Of a DNA stretch of 64,000 bases, positions 8,385 to 16,224 are shown piece by piece. The position numbers were made by a program, and so were the translations under genes. Source of the stretch: Alphaproteobacteria bacterium (GTDB lineage: Bacteria; Pseudomonadota; Alphaproteobacteria; Rhizobiales; GCA-2746425). Under the pieces are notes generated by a model, which made no database searches, was not told where the DNA came from, and worked only from the letters and a program-made list of their open reading frames with translations. The number at the start of each line of letters is the position of its first letter. Positions within the stretch are counted from its first letter, which is position 1. The DNA lies in the NCBI GenBank assembly GCA_024743215.1, contig JANSWZ010000007.1, forward strand, positions 124,001 to 188,000, given 5' to 3'.

Positions 8385-9399
8385 TCATCTGTTGCCGATA
8401 GGTTTCGGCGTCCCAATCCAGCAGCTCATAATCCTGAGCTTGCGTGAAATAGTTCAGCTTGGCAGTTGCTGGAACCCGGACCATGACGTCTGACAGGCAC
8501 CGGGTCATGGTGCGTCCATTTTCAGTAATATCCTTGCGCCATAAAACGCCTGCATCGGGCACAATCAGGAAATGGGGCTTTGTTTCAACCCGGGCACAAT
8601 AAGCATCCGCAGTTTCACCCGGACGGGCTGCATGGGCACCAATGCCACAAAAAATCACATGATCAGGGTAGAGCGTTCCACCGATCGCCTGCTCGATGCG
8701 CACGCGCGCCATGGCAAGTTGATGAACCCGGTCATCCGGCACGGCCGGTTCAAAATCCGCGCCAGCTACCTCCTGCAACCGCGCCAGGTCTACAGGCTTT
8801 TCCGGTGCTGCATCGGCATGAAGCGCAGAACTGACCCGTTCAATCAAATCGGCGGCAGCTTCAACAGTGTCACCCGCAACAAGCAAACCATGATTGCCAA
8901 GAATGATGACCTCCACCCTATCGTTCAGGGCTTTACGAACCAGCTTCGCCAATTGCGCACCGGGTTTCGCATAATCCACATGCGCCCAGTTGAATGCCGT
9001 CAGCCTTTTGTTCAATTCGTCAACGGCATCGGTCCTGATCGCCAGTGCAATGGTGTTGACACAGTGCACGTGCAAAACCACCCGCTTGGAAAAGGCCGCA
9101 TGCAGGCAGGTCTCAATAGAGGGCTTCAGACCATCGGCTTGCAGCAGATAACGCTGTGGCTCGTCGGCGCGCTCGGGATGAGCTGCAGTGTCACCAATCA
9201 TGGTGGTCAGATCGACGGAGACAAAGATATCCTTGTCCATTGCCTCAGAAAGCTGTGTCCCGGACGCCTTGATCCACATCACACCATCTTCTTTGATTGA
9301 TGTATTGCCACCCGCCCCCTGAACCAGCAGCGGGTTGCTGCCAAATTTGCGGGACCATGTTCTCAATAAAGGCAGGTCAACGGGGTCAGCACGTGTCAT
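8377..9399 (-). CDS. Class II aldolase/adducin family protein
   Basis: 340 residues. The N-terminal 220 residues form the class II aldolase fold: GAGGNTSIKEDGVMWIKASG near 28 (phosphate/substrate loop), zinc histidines in VLHVHCVNTIAL near 110, and GNHGLLVAG near 170. About 120 extra C-terminal residues are present (from VDLARLQEVAGADFEP), a longer tail than in FucA or RhaD. It probably cleaves a ketose-phosphate to dihydroxyacetone phosphate and an aldehyde, or acts as an epimerase-like member. It precedes and overlaps the FGGY kinase gene. An imperfect intercistronic hairpin separates it from the upstream dehydrogenase gene. Confidence 0.87.
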   Translation of the reverse strand: MTRADPVDLPLLRTWSRKFGSNPLLVQGAGGNTSIKEDGVMWIKASGTQLSEAMDKDIFVSVDLTTMIGDTAAHPERADEPQRYLLQADGLKPSIETCLHAAFSKRVVLHVHCVNTIALAIRTDAVDELNKRLTAFNWAHVDYAKPGAQLAKLVRKALNDRVEVIILGNHGLLVAGDTVEAAADLIERVSSALHADAAPEKPVDLARLQEVAGADFEPAVPDDRVHQLAMARVRIEQAIGGTLYPDHVIFCGIGAHAARPGETADAYCARVETKPHFLIVPDAGVLWRKDITENGRTMTRCLSDVMVRVPATAKLNYFTQAQDYELLDWDAETYRQQMNA

Positions 9400-9430
9400 G
9401 TCGATCCATGTACTTTCTAGCAGGGAGCTT

Positions 9431-9457
9431 GCAGAGCCCAGCTCTTCGGGGCTGTGC
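9431..9457 (-). other. Intercistronic hairpin between dehydrogenase and aldolase genes
   Basis: GCAGAGCCC (9431-9439) pairs with GGGCTGTGC (9449-9457) with one mismatch and a nine-base loop. It lies immediately after the dehydrogenase stop codon on the minus strand. There is no T-run, so it looks like an mRNA-processing or stability element rather than a terminator. Confidence 0.4.
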
Positions 9458-10498
9458 TCAACCTTTCAATTTTATTTGTATTTTCACATCGGTCGGGCGC
9501 GCTTCGACAGCCCGATCAAATGCCTCAACACTATTTTCAAAATCAAATGTTTCTGAAATCAACGGCTTGAGATCAACCTTGCCCGATGCGATCAGATTGA
9601 TGGCACGATCATAGATATTGGCATAGCGAAACACCGTCTCGATGCGAATTTCCTTAGCCTGTGCTGACACGATGTCAAACGGCACCGGATCAACCGGCAT
9701 TCCCACAAGCACCAGACAGCCGCCAGGACGAATAGAGGCCAAAGCGCTCTTGTAGGCAGGTCCTGCACCGGAACACTCCAGCACAACATCTGCACCCCAA
9801 TTCGCTGTCTCTTTTGCGATGAATGAGGCAACATCCTGTTTAGCTGCATTGATCGGTTCAATGCCGTCATATTGAGCGGCCACGCCCAGTTTTTCGTCCA
9901 CGAGATCTGAAATGAAAACCTTGGCACAGCCTCCGGCCAATGCTGCCAATGCAGTCATGATGCCAATGGGGCCTGCACCAATAACCAATGCGATATCGCC
10001 AGGTTTGATGGCGGCTTTGGCTGCGGACTGCATGCCAATTGCAAACGGCTCGACCATGGCGCCTTCAGCCATGCTGACGTGATCTGGCAATTTGTAAGTA
10101 TAGGCTGCAGGATGAACCACTTCGGGTGTCAGGCAGCCATGAATTGGCGGCGTTGCCCAAAATGTAACAGCTGGATCCACATTATACAGCCCGAGCTTTG
10201 ATGCCCGCGAGGATGGATCGGGAACGCCAGGTTCCATACAGACACGATCACCGACCGCAAGATGAGAGACCGACGCTCCGGTTTCAATTATCGTTCCGGC
10301 AGCTTCATGTCCCAGAACCATCGGTTCGTTTACGACGAAGGGGCCGATCTTTCCATGCGTGTAGTAATGGACATCGCTTCCGCAAACACCGACCGTATCA
10401 ATGGCAATCCGCACATCCTGCGCCCCCATTGTCTGGTCCAGATCGATATCACGGATCTGAATGTTGTTTTTTTCTTCCAGAACAAGCGCTGTTGGCAT
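9458..10498 (-). CDS. Zinc-dependent polyol dehydrogenase (xylitol/sorbitol dehydrogenase-like)
   Basis: 346-residue medium-chain dehydrogenase that oxidises a polyol to a ketose with NAD. Catalytic zinc ligands are Cys in [10 protein letters not shown] near 39 and His/Glu in LGHEAAG near 65; the Rossmann motif is [10 protein letters not shown] near 170. The structural-zinc loop is [21 protein letters not shown], with none of the usual four cysteines. Some bacterial xylitol dehydrogenases share this loss. It stands between the ABC ATPase and the aldolase genes, so it probably catalyses the first oxidation of the imported sugar alcohol. The product ketose would then be phosphorylated by one of the two FGGY kinases nearby. 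Confidence 0.9.
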   Translation of the reverse strand: MPTALVLEEKNNIQIRDIDLDQTMGAQDVRIAIDTVGVCGSDVHYYTHGKIGPFVVNEPMVLGHEAAGTIIETGASVSHLAVGDRVCMEPGVPDPSSRASKLGLYNVDPAVTFWATPPIHGCLTPEVVHPAAYTYKLPDHVSMAEGAMVEPFAIGMQSAAKAAIKPGDIALVIGAGPIGIMTALAALAGGCAKVFISDLVDEKLGVAAQYDGIEPINAAKQDVASFIAKETANWGADVVLECSGAGPAYKSALASIRPGGCLVLVGMPVDPVPFDIVSAQAKEIRIETVFRYANIYDRAINLIASGKVDLKPLISETFDFENSVEAFDRAVEARPTDVKIQIKLKG

Positions 10499-10500
10499 GA

Positions 10501-11574
10501 TTATGTCTTTCGTTTTACGGCCTGATCCGTTTGTGCGTCAAAAACGTGGACATAATCAACAATTGGTTCCAACGAAACAACTTCATCAGCTTTCCAATTC
10601 ATGCGTTCACGAGAAATCGCACAGACATCGTGGCCCGACAAATGACAGAACAGATGTGTTTCTGGTCCGGTCGGCTCGACAACACTGATGGTCGCCTTCA
10701 AGCCGTTCTCGGACGGGATCAAATGTTCGGGTCGAATTCCATAAAGAACTTCCTGACCCACGGTCGCATCCAATCGGTCCGGAAGCGGCAGAAATAATTC
10801 ATTGACCTGACAAACCATCTTGTCGCCCTCCTGAACAATCTTGCCCTTCAGCAGGTTCATCCCGGGTGAGCCGATAAATTCGGCTACAAATAGATTGGAT
10901 GGATTGTCATAAATCTCCATCGGCGTGCCCATTTGCTCGATGTGGCCATCGCGCATGATCACGACGATATCAGCCATCGTCATGGCTTCAATCTGATCAT
11001 GAGTTACATAGACGGTCGTTGTCTTAAGTCGCTGGTGCAACTCTTTAATTTCGGTGCGCATCTGCACACGCAGCTTGGCATCAAGATTGGACAAGGGTTC
11101 ATCAAACAGGAATACATCGGGATCGCGGACAATCGCGCGGCCCATGGCGACACGCTGGCGCTGACCGCCGGAAAGTTCTTTTGGATAGCGGTCGAGATAG
11201 GGTTCCAGACTCAGAATGGAGGCGGCCCAGTTCACACGCTCTTCAATGCGCGCCTTTGGCGTTTTGCTGAGCTGCATCGAGAACGCCATATTGTCGCGAA
11301 CTTTCATATGCGCGTAGAGCGCATAATTCTGAAAAACCATGGCAATATTGCGGTCCTTGGGATGCACGCCATTGACCAGTCGGTCGCCGATGGAAATATC
11401 GCCTGAAGTGGATGATTCCAAACCGGCAATTGTTCGCAAAAGCGTTGATTTTCCGCAACCGGACGGTCCAAGAAGAACGACGAACTGCCCATCTTCTACA
11501 TCAAGATCGATGCTGTGCAGAACCTCCAGATCTCCATATTTCTTGACCAGTTTTTCTACTATTACCGATGCCAT
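10501..11574 (-). CDS. Polyol/sugar ABC transporter ATP-binding protein (CUT1, UgpC/SmoK-like)
   Basis: 357 residues. Walker [10 protein letters not shown] near 37, signature [15 protein letters not shown] near 135, Walker [14 protein letters not shown] near 155 and an intact H-loop [13 protein letters not shown] near 192, followed by a C-terminal TOBE domain. It energises the importer formed with the two permeases and the binding protein encoded upstream. The dehydrogenase gene starts two bases after its stop. The upstream gap (11575-11692) holds two hairpins, which would separate the highly expressed binding-protein message from the ATPase message. Confidence 0.95.
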   Translation of the reverse strand: MASVIVEKLVKKYGDLEVLHSIDLDVEDGQFVVLLGPSGCGKSTLLRTIAGLESSTSGDISIGDRLVNGVHPKDRNIAMVFQNYALYAHMKVRDNMAFSMQLSKTPKARIEERVNWAASILSLEPYLDRYPKELSGGQRQRVAMGRAIVRDPDVFLFDEPLSNLDAKLRVQMRTEIKELHQRLKTTTVYVTHDQIEAMTMADIVVIMRDGHIEQMGTPMEIYDNPSNLFVAEFIGSPGMNLLKGKIVQEGDKMVCQVNELFLPLPDRLDATVGQEVLYGIRPEHLIPSENGLKATISVVEPTGPETHLFCHLSGHDVCAISRERMNWKADEVVSLEPIVDYVHVFDAQTDQAVKRKT

Positions 11575-11613
11575 TTGTAGCCTCTGCGATATCCGCCAAT
11601 TGCGGTCTTGATT

Positions 11614-11636
11614 GCCCTTTGAATCAAGGGCTTTTT
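11614..11636 (+). terminator. Hairpin with T-run in the binding protein/ATPase gap
   Basis: GCCCTT (11614-11619) and AAGGGC (11626-11631) form a short stem followed by TTTTT on the plus strand. Overlapping longer pairing CTTGATT/AATCAAG is also possible. No plus-strand gene ends here, so it may serve only as a stem in the minus-strand polycistronic mRNA. Confidence 0.35.
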
Positions 11637-11642
11637 GTAGAA

Positions 11643-11667
11643 GTCACCCGGCCTGTGGCCGGGTGAC
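11643..11667 (-). other. Strong intercistronic hairpin downstream of the binding-protein gene
   Basis: GTCACCCGGCC (11643-11653) and GGCCGGGTGAC (11657-11667) are perfect complements with a three-base loop. The hairpin lies between the stop of the binding-protein gene (11693) and the start of the ATPase gene (11574). GC-rich stems at this place usually protect the upstream message from 3' decay or cause partial termination, as after malE. The same arrangement recurs after three other binding-protein genes in this window. Confidence 0.7.
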
Positions 11668-11692
11668 AGTTTTTGACAGAAGGATCTAACGC

Positions 11693-13219
11693 CTAAAGAA
11701 GATCGGCATCTTTTACCTTTTGATCAACCAGTTTGGCGATCTCGTCCATACAGGCTTGCGCATTGCCATTGTAAGCCTGACCGGTCAGCAATTTGCCGAG
11801 CTCGGTTGGGATTTCATTGTTGGCAACACCGGCCCAGATGGCAACATCAGGCTCAGATGCCATTACATTGTCGATGGTCCACTTAACAGTATCCAGATGA
11901 CGTGTTGTGCCGGAACCGACGCGGTCCTTGCGCTCTACGATCCGCGGATCTGTGTAAGAAGAGTTACGCATTGGTGCAAAGCCGCCAGCAAGGGTGCATC
12001 GTGTCATGATGTCCTTGGAGCAAGCCCATTGCAGGAACAGCCATGCAGCTTCCTGGTTCTTGGAGTAACGGGACAGTGCGATGCTGGATCCACCCTGATG
12101 GCCCCAGTTTGGAATCTCGCCAAATCCAGCCATGTCACGACCACGCAGAGTTGCTGGCCCCTGCAATGGACGGGTCATTTCCCAAAGGCCCTTCACTTCA
12201 GAATCATCGGCATTCCAGCCAGGGAAGAATTCTGCCCAGCTTTGTACCATTGCAACCTGACCAGACGCACCCATCTGCCACTGTCCATCCCAAGTGGATG
12301 CAACAGAGTTGGCTGGTGCGTTGTTCAGCATCCGCATGTACCACTCAAGACCTTCTACACCGGCAGAATCATTGCCGGAGAACTTCTTGTCGGCACCGAA
12401 GATTGAGCCGCCATGACCCCAAACAGCCTGACTCCAGTCACACTCCAGAGAATAGTGACCAGATTTGGCCTGCAGACCTGTTCCGAAGATACCGTTTTCT
12501 TTTTCGGCAGCAGTGATGAGTTCAACAGCAGCTGTGAATTCCTCATAAGTCGTTGGTACTGCAATACCATGTTTTTCAAGCAGATCTTTACGGTACATCA
12601 AGGTGAAGATCGGAATGTCGAATGGCAAGCCAATCCACTTATTGTCATAAAGGCAGATGCCTTCGACCAGAGGGTCCGAGAAATCATCAAAGTCAAAGTC
12701 AGGCATCGCCAGATCTGGTTTGGACTCGTACAATTCACGCGGGTCAACAGTGTCCCGGGCGAATGTCGCAGTCCAGGCCTGATCAAGATAATAGATGTCA
12801 TAGGTGCCAAGTTCGCCCTGAACATCCTGTGTCGCTTTTGCCAACACCTGCTCAAGTGGGACAATCTCGATTTCGACATTGATACCGGTCAGCTCGGTGA
12901 ACTCACTTTTCAGTTGGTTCAGCACAACTGTCGGCGGTGTTGATTCAGATGTATAGCGAATGGTGGTGCCGGCATATGGTTTGCCCGCTTCACGCAGGAA
13001 ATTGGCTACATCTTCCGGTGTGCCACCATGGGACGCTGCATGGGCCATATTGCCGTGAAACGGCCGTGAACCACCCAGAACACCTGTTGCAAAAGCGGAC
13101 ATGCCGATACCGGCCATCCCCATATTGCGCAGGAAGTCTCGTTTGGACATCTTTCGGTTTGTAAAAGCGTTGGCAGTATCAATTATGAATTTCTGCCTGT
13201 CGTGGTTTTTGAAGCTCAT
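11693..13219 (-). CDS. Polyol/sugar ABC transporter substrate-binding protein
   Basis: 508 residues, periplasmic. The start ATG 13219 follows GGAGG; the longer frame to 13384 runs into the permease gene and is rejected. The N-terminus is long, with KMSKRDFLRNMGMAGIGMSA near residue 23 resembling a Tat signal (K-R in place of R-R), then a hydrophobic segment and cleavage near AHAASHGG. The mature part (TTIRYTSESTPPTVVLNQLK, then ITAAEKENGIFGTGLQ) fits large CUT1 binding proteins of 450-500 residues. It is encoded just downstream of the two permeases, with the ATPase gene following after a hairpin. It should bind the sugar alcohol used by this locus. Confidence 0.9.
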   Translation of the reverse strand: MSFKNHDRQKFIIDTANAFTNRKMSKRDFLRNMGMAGIGMSAFATGVLGGSRPFHGNMAHAASHGGTPEDVANFLREAGKPYAGTTIRYTSESTPPTVVLNQLKSEFTELTGINVEIEIVPLEQVLAKATQDVQGELGTYDIYYLDQAWTATFARDTVDPRELYESKPDLAMPDFDFDDFSDPLVEGICLYDNKWIGLPFDIPIFTLMYRKDLLEKHGIAVPTTYEEFTAAVELITAAEKENGIFGTGLQAKSGHYSLECDWSQAVWGHGGSIFGADKKFSGNDSAGVEGLEWYMRMLNNAPANSVASTWDGQWQMGASGQVAMVQSWAEFFPGWNADDSEVKGLWEMTRPLQGPATLRGRDMAGFGEIPNWGHQGGSSIALSRYSKNQEAAWLFLQWACSKDIMTRCTLAGGFAPMRNSSYTDPRIVERKDRVGSGTTRHLDTVKWTIDNVMASEPDVAIWAGVANNEIPTELGKLLTGQAYNGNAQACMDEIAKLVDQKVKDADLL

Positions 13220-13269
13220 GGTATCCTCCAATGTTAGAGCCGTCATCCTGCACACCGCTTGGCATGCAG

Positions 13270-14160
13270 CTAGTCTTTGATTGCACCCATAGTCAGACCG
13301 CGAACCAAATGGTTCTGGACCAACAGAATGAATATGAATCCTGGAATAATGGCCGATGTGCCAAGCGCGGAAATATAGCCCCACTCAGACCCGGTAGACG
13401 TTACGAACGTTGTGATTTTAACTGGAATTGTGCGGATCGAACTGGTCAGAAACAGCGACAGCAGGAACTCCGTCCAGGAGAAGATAAAGCAAAGCACCGC
13501 TGTGGCCGCCATGCCGCCCTTGGCCATCGGCATGATGACTTTCCAGAAAACCTGCAAGCGCGTGGCACCGTCAATCATCGCCGCTTCATCAATGTCGCGC
13601 GGAATGTCATCTATGAACGATTTCATCAGCAGAACGGCAATCGGAACATTGATCAAGGTATGCGCTATGATCAGTCCCAGATGCGTATCCCGCAAACCAA
13701 GATCCCGGAAAATGAACACCATGGGAATAATGATGGCGATTGGTGGCAGAAACCGCTGGGATAATATCCAGTGCAGCATGCCCTGAGACCCGCGGAACCG
13801 AAGCCGGGACAGACCATAGGCAGCCAGAATGCCAATCCCGGTTGCCAGGATCGTCGACCCGATTGCAACGATAAGCGACGATATGATGGACCCGCGTCCA
13901 TCATAGGAATTGCCACCGCTTGTGCCGAAGTCCGACCGTGAATTCTCGCTCACATCAATGGATTGCTGACCAAACAGAGTAACCCGATAGTTCTCGTAAG
14001 TCGGCACAAAGTCAAAGACGACGACACCATCCTTGTCGAAAATCGCTGAAATCGGCTTGATCGACGTCAGGGCAAACCAGGCAATCGGGAACACGAACAG
14101 TGCGACAATCACAATGGAGAGAACATAGCGTGCAAAAATGCTGAAACGTGAGCTTTCCAT
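13270..14160 (-). CDS. Carbohydrate ABC transporter permease (MalG-like)
   Basis: 296-residue inner-membrane permease of a CUT1 importer with about six membrane segments, the first at residues 10-30. The cytoplasmic EAA loop is DEAAMIDGATRLQVFWKVIMP near residue 195, which docks with the ATPase. The gene starts at ATG 14160, sharing one base with the stop of the MalF-like gene. The binding-protein gene follows after 50 bases. Together the four genes make a complete importer. Confidence 0.95.
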   Translation of the reverse strand: MESSRFSIFARYVLSIVIVALFVFPIAWFALTSIKPISAIFDKDGVVVFDFVPTYENYRVTLFGQQSIDVSENSRSDFGTSGGNSYDGRGSIISSLIVAIGSTILATGIGILAAYGLSRLRFRGSQGMLHWILSQRFLPPIAIIIPMVFIFRDLGLRDTHLGLIIAHTLINVPIAVLLMKSFIDDIPRDIDEAAMIDGATRLQVFWKVIMPMAKGGMAATAVLCFIFSWTEFLLSLFLTSSIRTIPVKITTFVTSTGSEWGYISALGTSAIIPGFIFILLVQNHLVRGLTMGAIKD

Positions 14161-15089
14161 CAGAATCGCACCTTGAAAACCTTGATAAACACATTGGCAA
14201 TAATGAGGACCGTCAGAAGCGTGAAGATCGCCACTGTCGATGCATAGGGAAAGTCGGCGCTTTTGAAATAAACCGTACCCGTGTAGGCCGTCAGAGTTTC
14301 AGTTGCGGTGCCCGGCCCGCTATCGGTCATCACTTTCACATAATCGTAAATACGGAACAGATCGATGCCGCGGATCAGAACGGCCAGCGCGATAATTTTT
14401 GACATCATAGGCAGAGTCAGGCGGAAGAACGCCTGAATATCTGTGGCCCCATCAATGGCCGCGGCCTCAAACGGATCTTTGGGCAATGCACGCAGACCCG
14501 CAAGCATGATCAGCACCATGAAGGGCGTCCACTGCCAAACATCCACGATGATGACGGACATCAATGCAGTTGAACCGGTCGCCAGAAGAGGCGCATTGGG
14601 AGAGATGATCCCCAGATCGTACAGAACATGGCTGATGACGCCAAATGAGCCATCATACATCAGCAGGAACATCATGCCGGTAACCGCAGGCGGAACCACA
14701 AGCGGCAAAGTCATCAAGGCCCGCAAAACACCATAACCGCGTCGGTCGCTATCCAGCAACAATGCAATCAGCATTCCAAGAGCAAGCTGAATTACCAAAG
14801 CAACGGATGTATATGTCAGCGTAACAACAACAGCATCCCAGACCCGATCATCCTCGATTAACTTGGACCAGTTCCAGGATGGCTGAAACTTTTCAACCCG
14901 CGTGGCCGGGTTACGTTTGAAAAACGACAGCCACAAGGAATAGAGAACCGGATAGATTCCAAAGACAACGAGCATGGCCGTTGCAGGAAAAAGCCAGGGG
15001 AACGGATGCTCAGATGTCAGCCACTGTGGAAATGCCAGCAGCTTTCGACCGCCGCGCCTGTCCTGTTGATTGATCTGTGCTTCATTCAC
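14160..15089 (-). CDS. Sugar ABC transporter permease (MalF-like)
   Basis: 309 residues with about six membrane spans; the first is near residue 35 (LFPATAMLVVFGIYPVLYS). The EAA loop is FEAAAIDGATDIQAFFRLTLP near residue 210. It pairs with the MalG-like protein encoded next. It is the first gene of the nine-gene minus-strand polyol operon (ABC importer, dehydrogenase, aldolase, kinase, HAD, isomerase). The promoter should lie in the AT-rich divergent region 15090-15474. Confidence 0.95.
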   Translation of the reverse strand: MNEAQINQQDRRGGRKLLAFPQWLTSEHPFPWLFPATAMLVVFGIYPVLYSLWLSFFKRNPATRVEKFQPSWNWSKLIEDDRVWDAVVVTLTYTSVALVIQLALGMLIALLLDSDRRGYGVLRALMTLPLVVPPAVTGMMFLLMYDGSFGVISHVLYDLGIISPNAPLLATGSTALMSVIIVDVWQWTPFMVLIMLAGLRALPKDPFEAAAIDGATDIQAFFRLTLPMMSKIIALAVLIRGIDLFRIYDYVKVMTDSGPGTATETLTAYTGTVYFKSADFPYASTVAIFTLLTVLIIANVFIKVFKVRF

Positions 15090-15474
15090 TTAGAAATCAC
15101 CCATGGTGCGTTTGTGTCAGCAGGTTTAACCCATCCAACCACAAAGGGCAGCCACCTCCAATTTTTCCTCTCCGAGAAAATTAGCAAACAGTTCCGCCTC
15201 TTACAATAGCGTCTCTCAATTCTGACAAAAAAATATTACAGTTCTTTATATCATTGATTTTAAACGATTTAATGGCATAAATTCAAAAAAAATTCGATTT
15301 TATCGATCAAAAAAATCACATGCCGATTGATTTTAGAAATATACAAATGCAATTTCGCTTTTGAAATTGTATGATACATGGGCATCAAAAAGCGAAATTG
15401 CGCTGGCCGTCGTGACCTGCAAAAATGCGATTCACGCCATCACTTTTTCACTGAATTAAATGGGAGATAAATTC
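15090..15474. promoter_or_regulatory. Divergent, AT-rich control region of the polyol locus
   Basis: This 385-base stretch without genes separates the minus-strand importer operon from the plus-strand SDR gene. It is notably AT-rich from about 15220 to 15400. It contains a perfect 14-bp inverted repeat (15349-15362 / 15388-15401). An overlapping motif ACAAATGC-N10-TTGAAA-N-TGTA (15343-15371) is found again upstream of the glycerol-1-phosphate-dehydrogenase-like gene. A possible -10 element TATGAT lies at 15370-15375 for the plus strand. These are candidate SorC-regulator sites; binding is inferred. Confidence 0.65.
15349..15401. repeat. 14-bp perfect inverted repeat (candidate operator)
   Basis: GCAATTTCGCTTTT at 15349-15362 and AAAAGCGAAATTGC at 15388-15401 are exact reverse complements with a 25-base spacer, so the centres are about four helical turns apart. 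Such spacing suits a tetrameric repressor that binds both arms or makes a small DNA loop; SorC-family proteins are tetramers. Confidence 0.65.
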
Positions 15475-16200
15475 ATGACCAAAAAACCACTTATTGCTGT
15501 GACCGGTGCAAGCTCCGGTATCGGCGCCGCAACTGCTGAAGCGTTCTCCAAGGCTGGACATCCTGTCCTGATGATGGCGCGGCGCACCGCGCCCATGGAA
15601 GAAATGGGCCTGCCCAACTCTGTTATTGCCGAAGTAGATGTGCGTGATCGCCAGCAGCTTGCAGAGGCCGTCACCAAAGGCGAAGCCGCGCACGGACCGA
15701 TTGATATGATGTTTGTAAATGCCGGGATAGCCCGCCTTGCCGATATCGGACGTCAGCCCCCCGAAGAATGGGACGAGATGATCGATATCAACACAAAGGG
15801 CGTGATGAACACCGTTCATGCTGTCATGAACGGCATGATGGAACGACGTACCGGCACTTTGGTCATGATGAGTTCCATTGCCGGGCGCAAAGTCTATGCG
15901 GACCATACGGTTTATTGTGGAACAAAATATTTTGTCCATGCTGTGTCGGAATCGCTTCGCGAATATTTGTCGGATTACAATGTTCGTGTCATCGTCCTCT
16001 CACCCGGCGTCATCGAGACCGATGTTCTGTCAGGCGTTCTGGATGAGCAGACTTTAGCTTCCTATAAGGAGAACAAGGCCAAGATGGGCGGCGGCATTGG
16101 CGCAGACATCGTGGCTGATCTGATCCTCAACGCCTATCAATTGCCTCAGCAGGCTCTTGTCCAGGAAATCTGCCTGACGCCAACACGTCAAAAATTTTAA
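15475..16200 (+). CDS. Short-chain dehydrogenase/reductase (SDR)
   Basis: About 241 residues. Cofactor motif TGASSGIG near residue 11, NAG motif FVNAGIARLAD near 83, catalytic Ser in MMSSIAGRK near 135 and the active-site YCGTK near 148, all intact. ATG 15475 follows GGGAG at a good distance; an in-frame ATG at 15460 lacks a ribosome site. It is the first gene of a plus-strand pair with the aldolase-SDR fusion, divergent from the importer operon. It probably oxidises a polyol or reduces an aldehyde in the same pathway. Substrate not evident. Confidence 0.9.
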   Translation: MTKKPLIAVTGASSGIGAATAEAFSKAGHPVLMMARRTAPMEEMGLPNSVIAEVDVRDRQQLAEAVTKGEAAHGPIDMMFVNAGIARLADIGRQPPEEWDEMIDINTKGVMNTVHAVMNGMMERRTGTLVMMSSIAGRKVYADHTVYCGTKYFVHAVSESLREYLSDYNVRVIVLSPGVIETDVLSGVLDEQTLASYKENKAKMGGGIGADIVADLILNAYQLPQQALVQEICLTPTRQKF

Positions 16201-16224
16201 CTCACTCAGGAAAGCACGTACATC

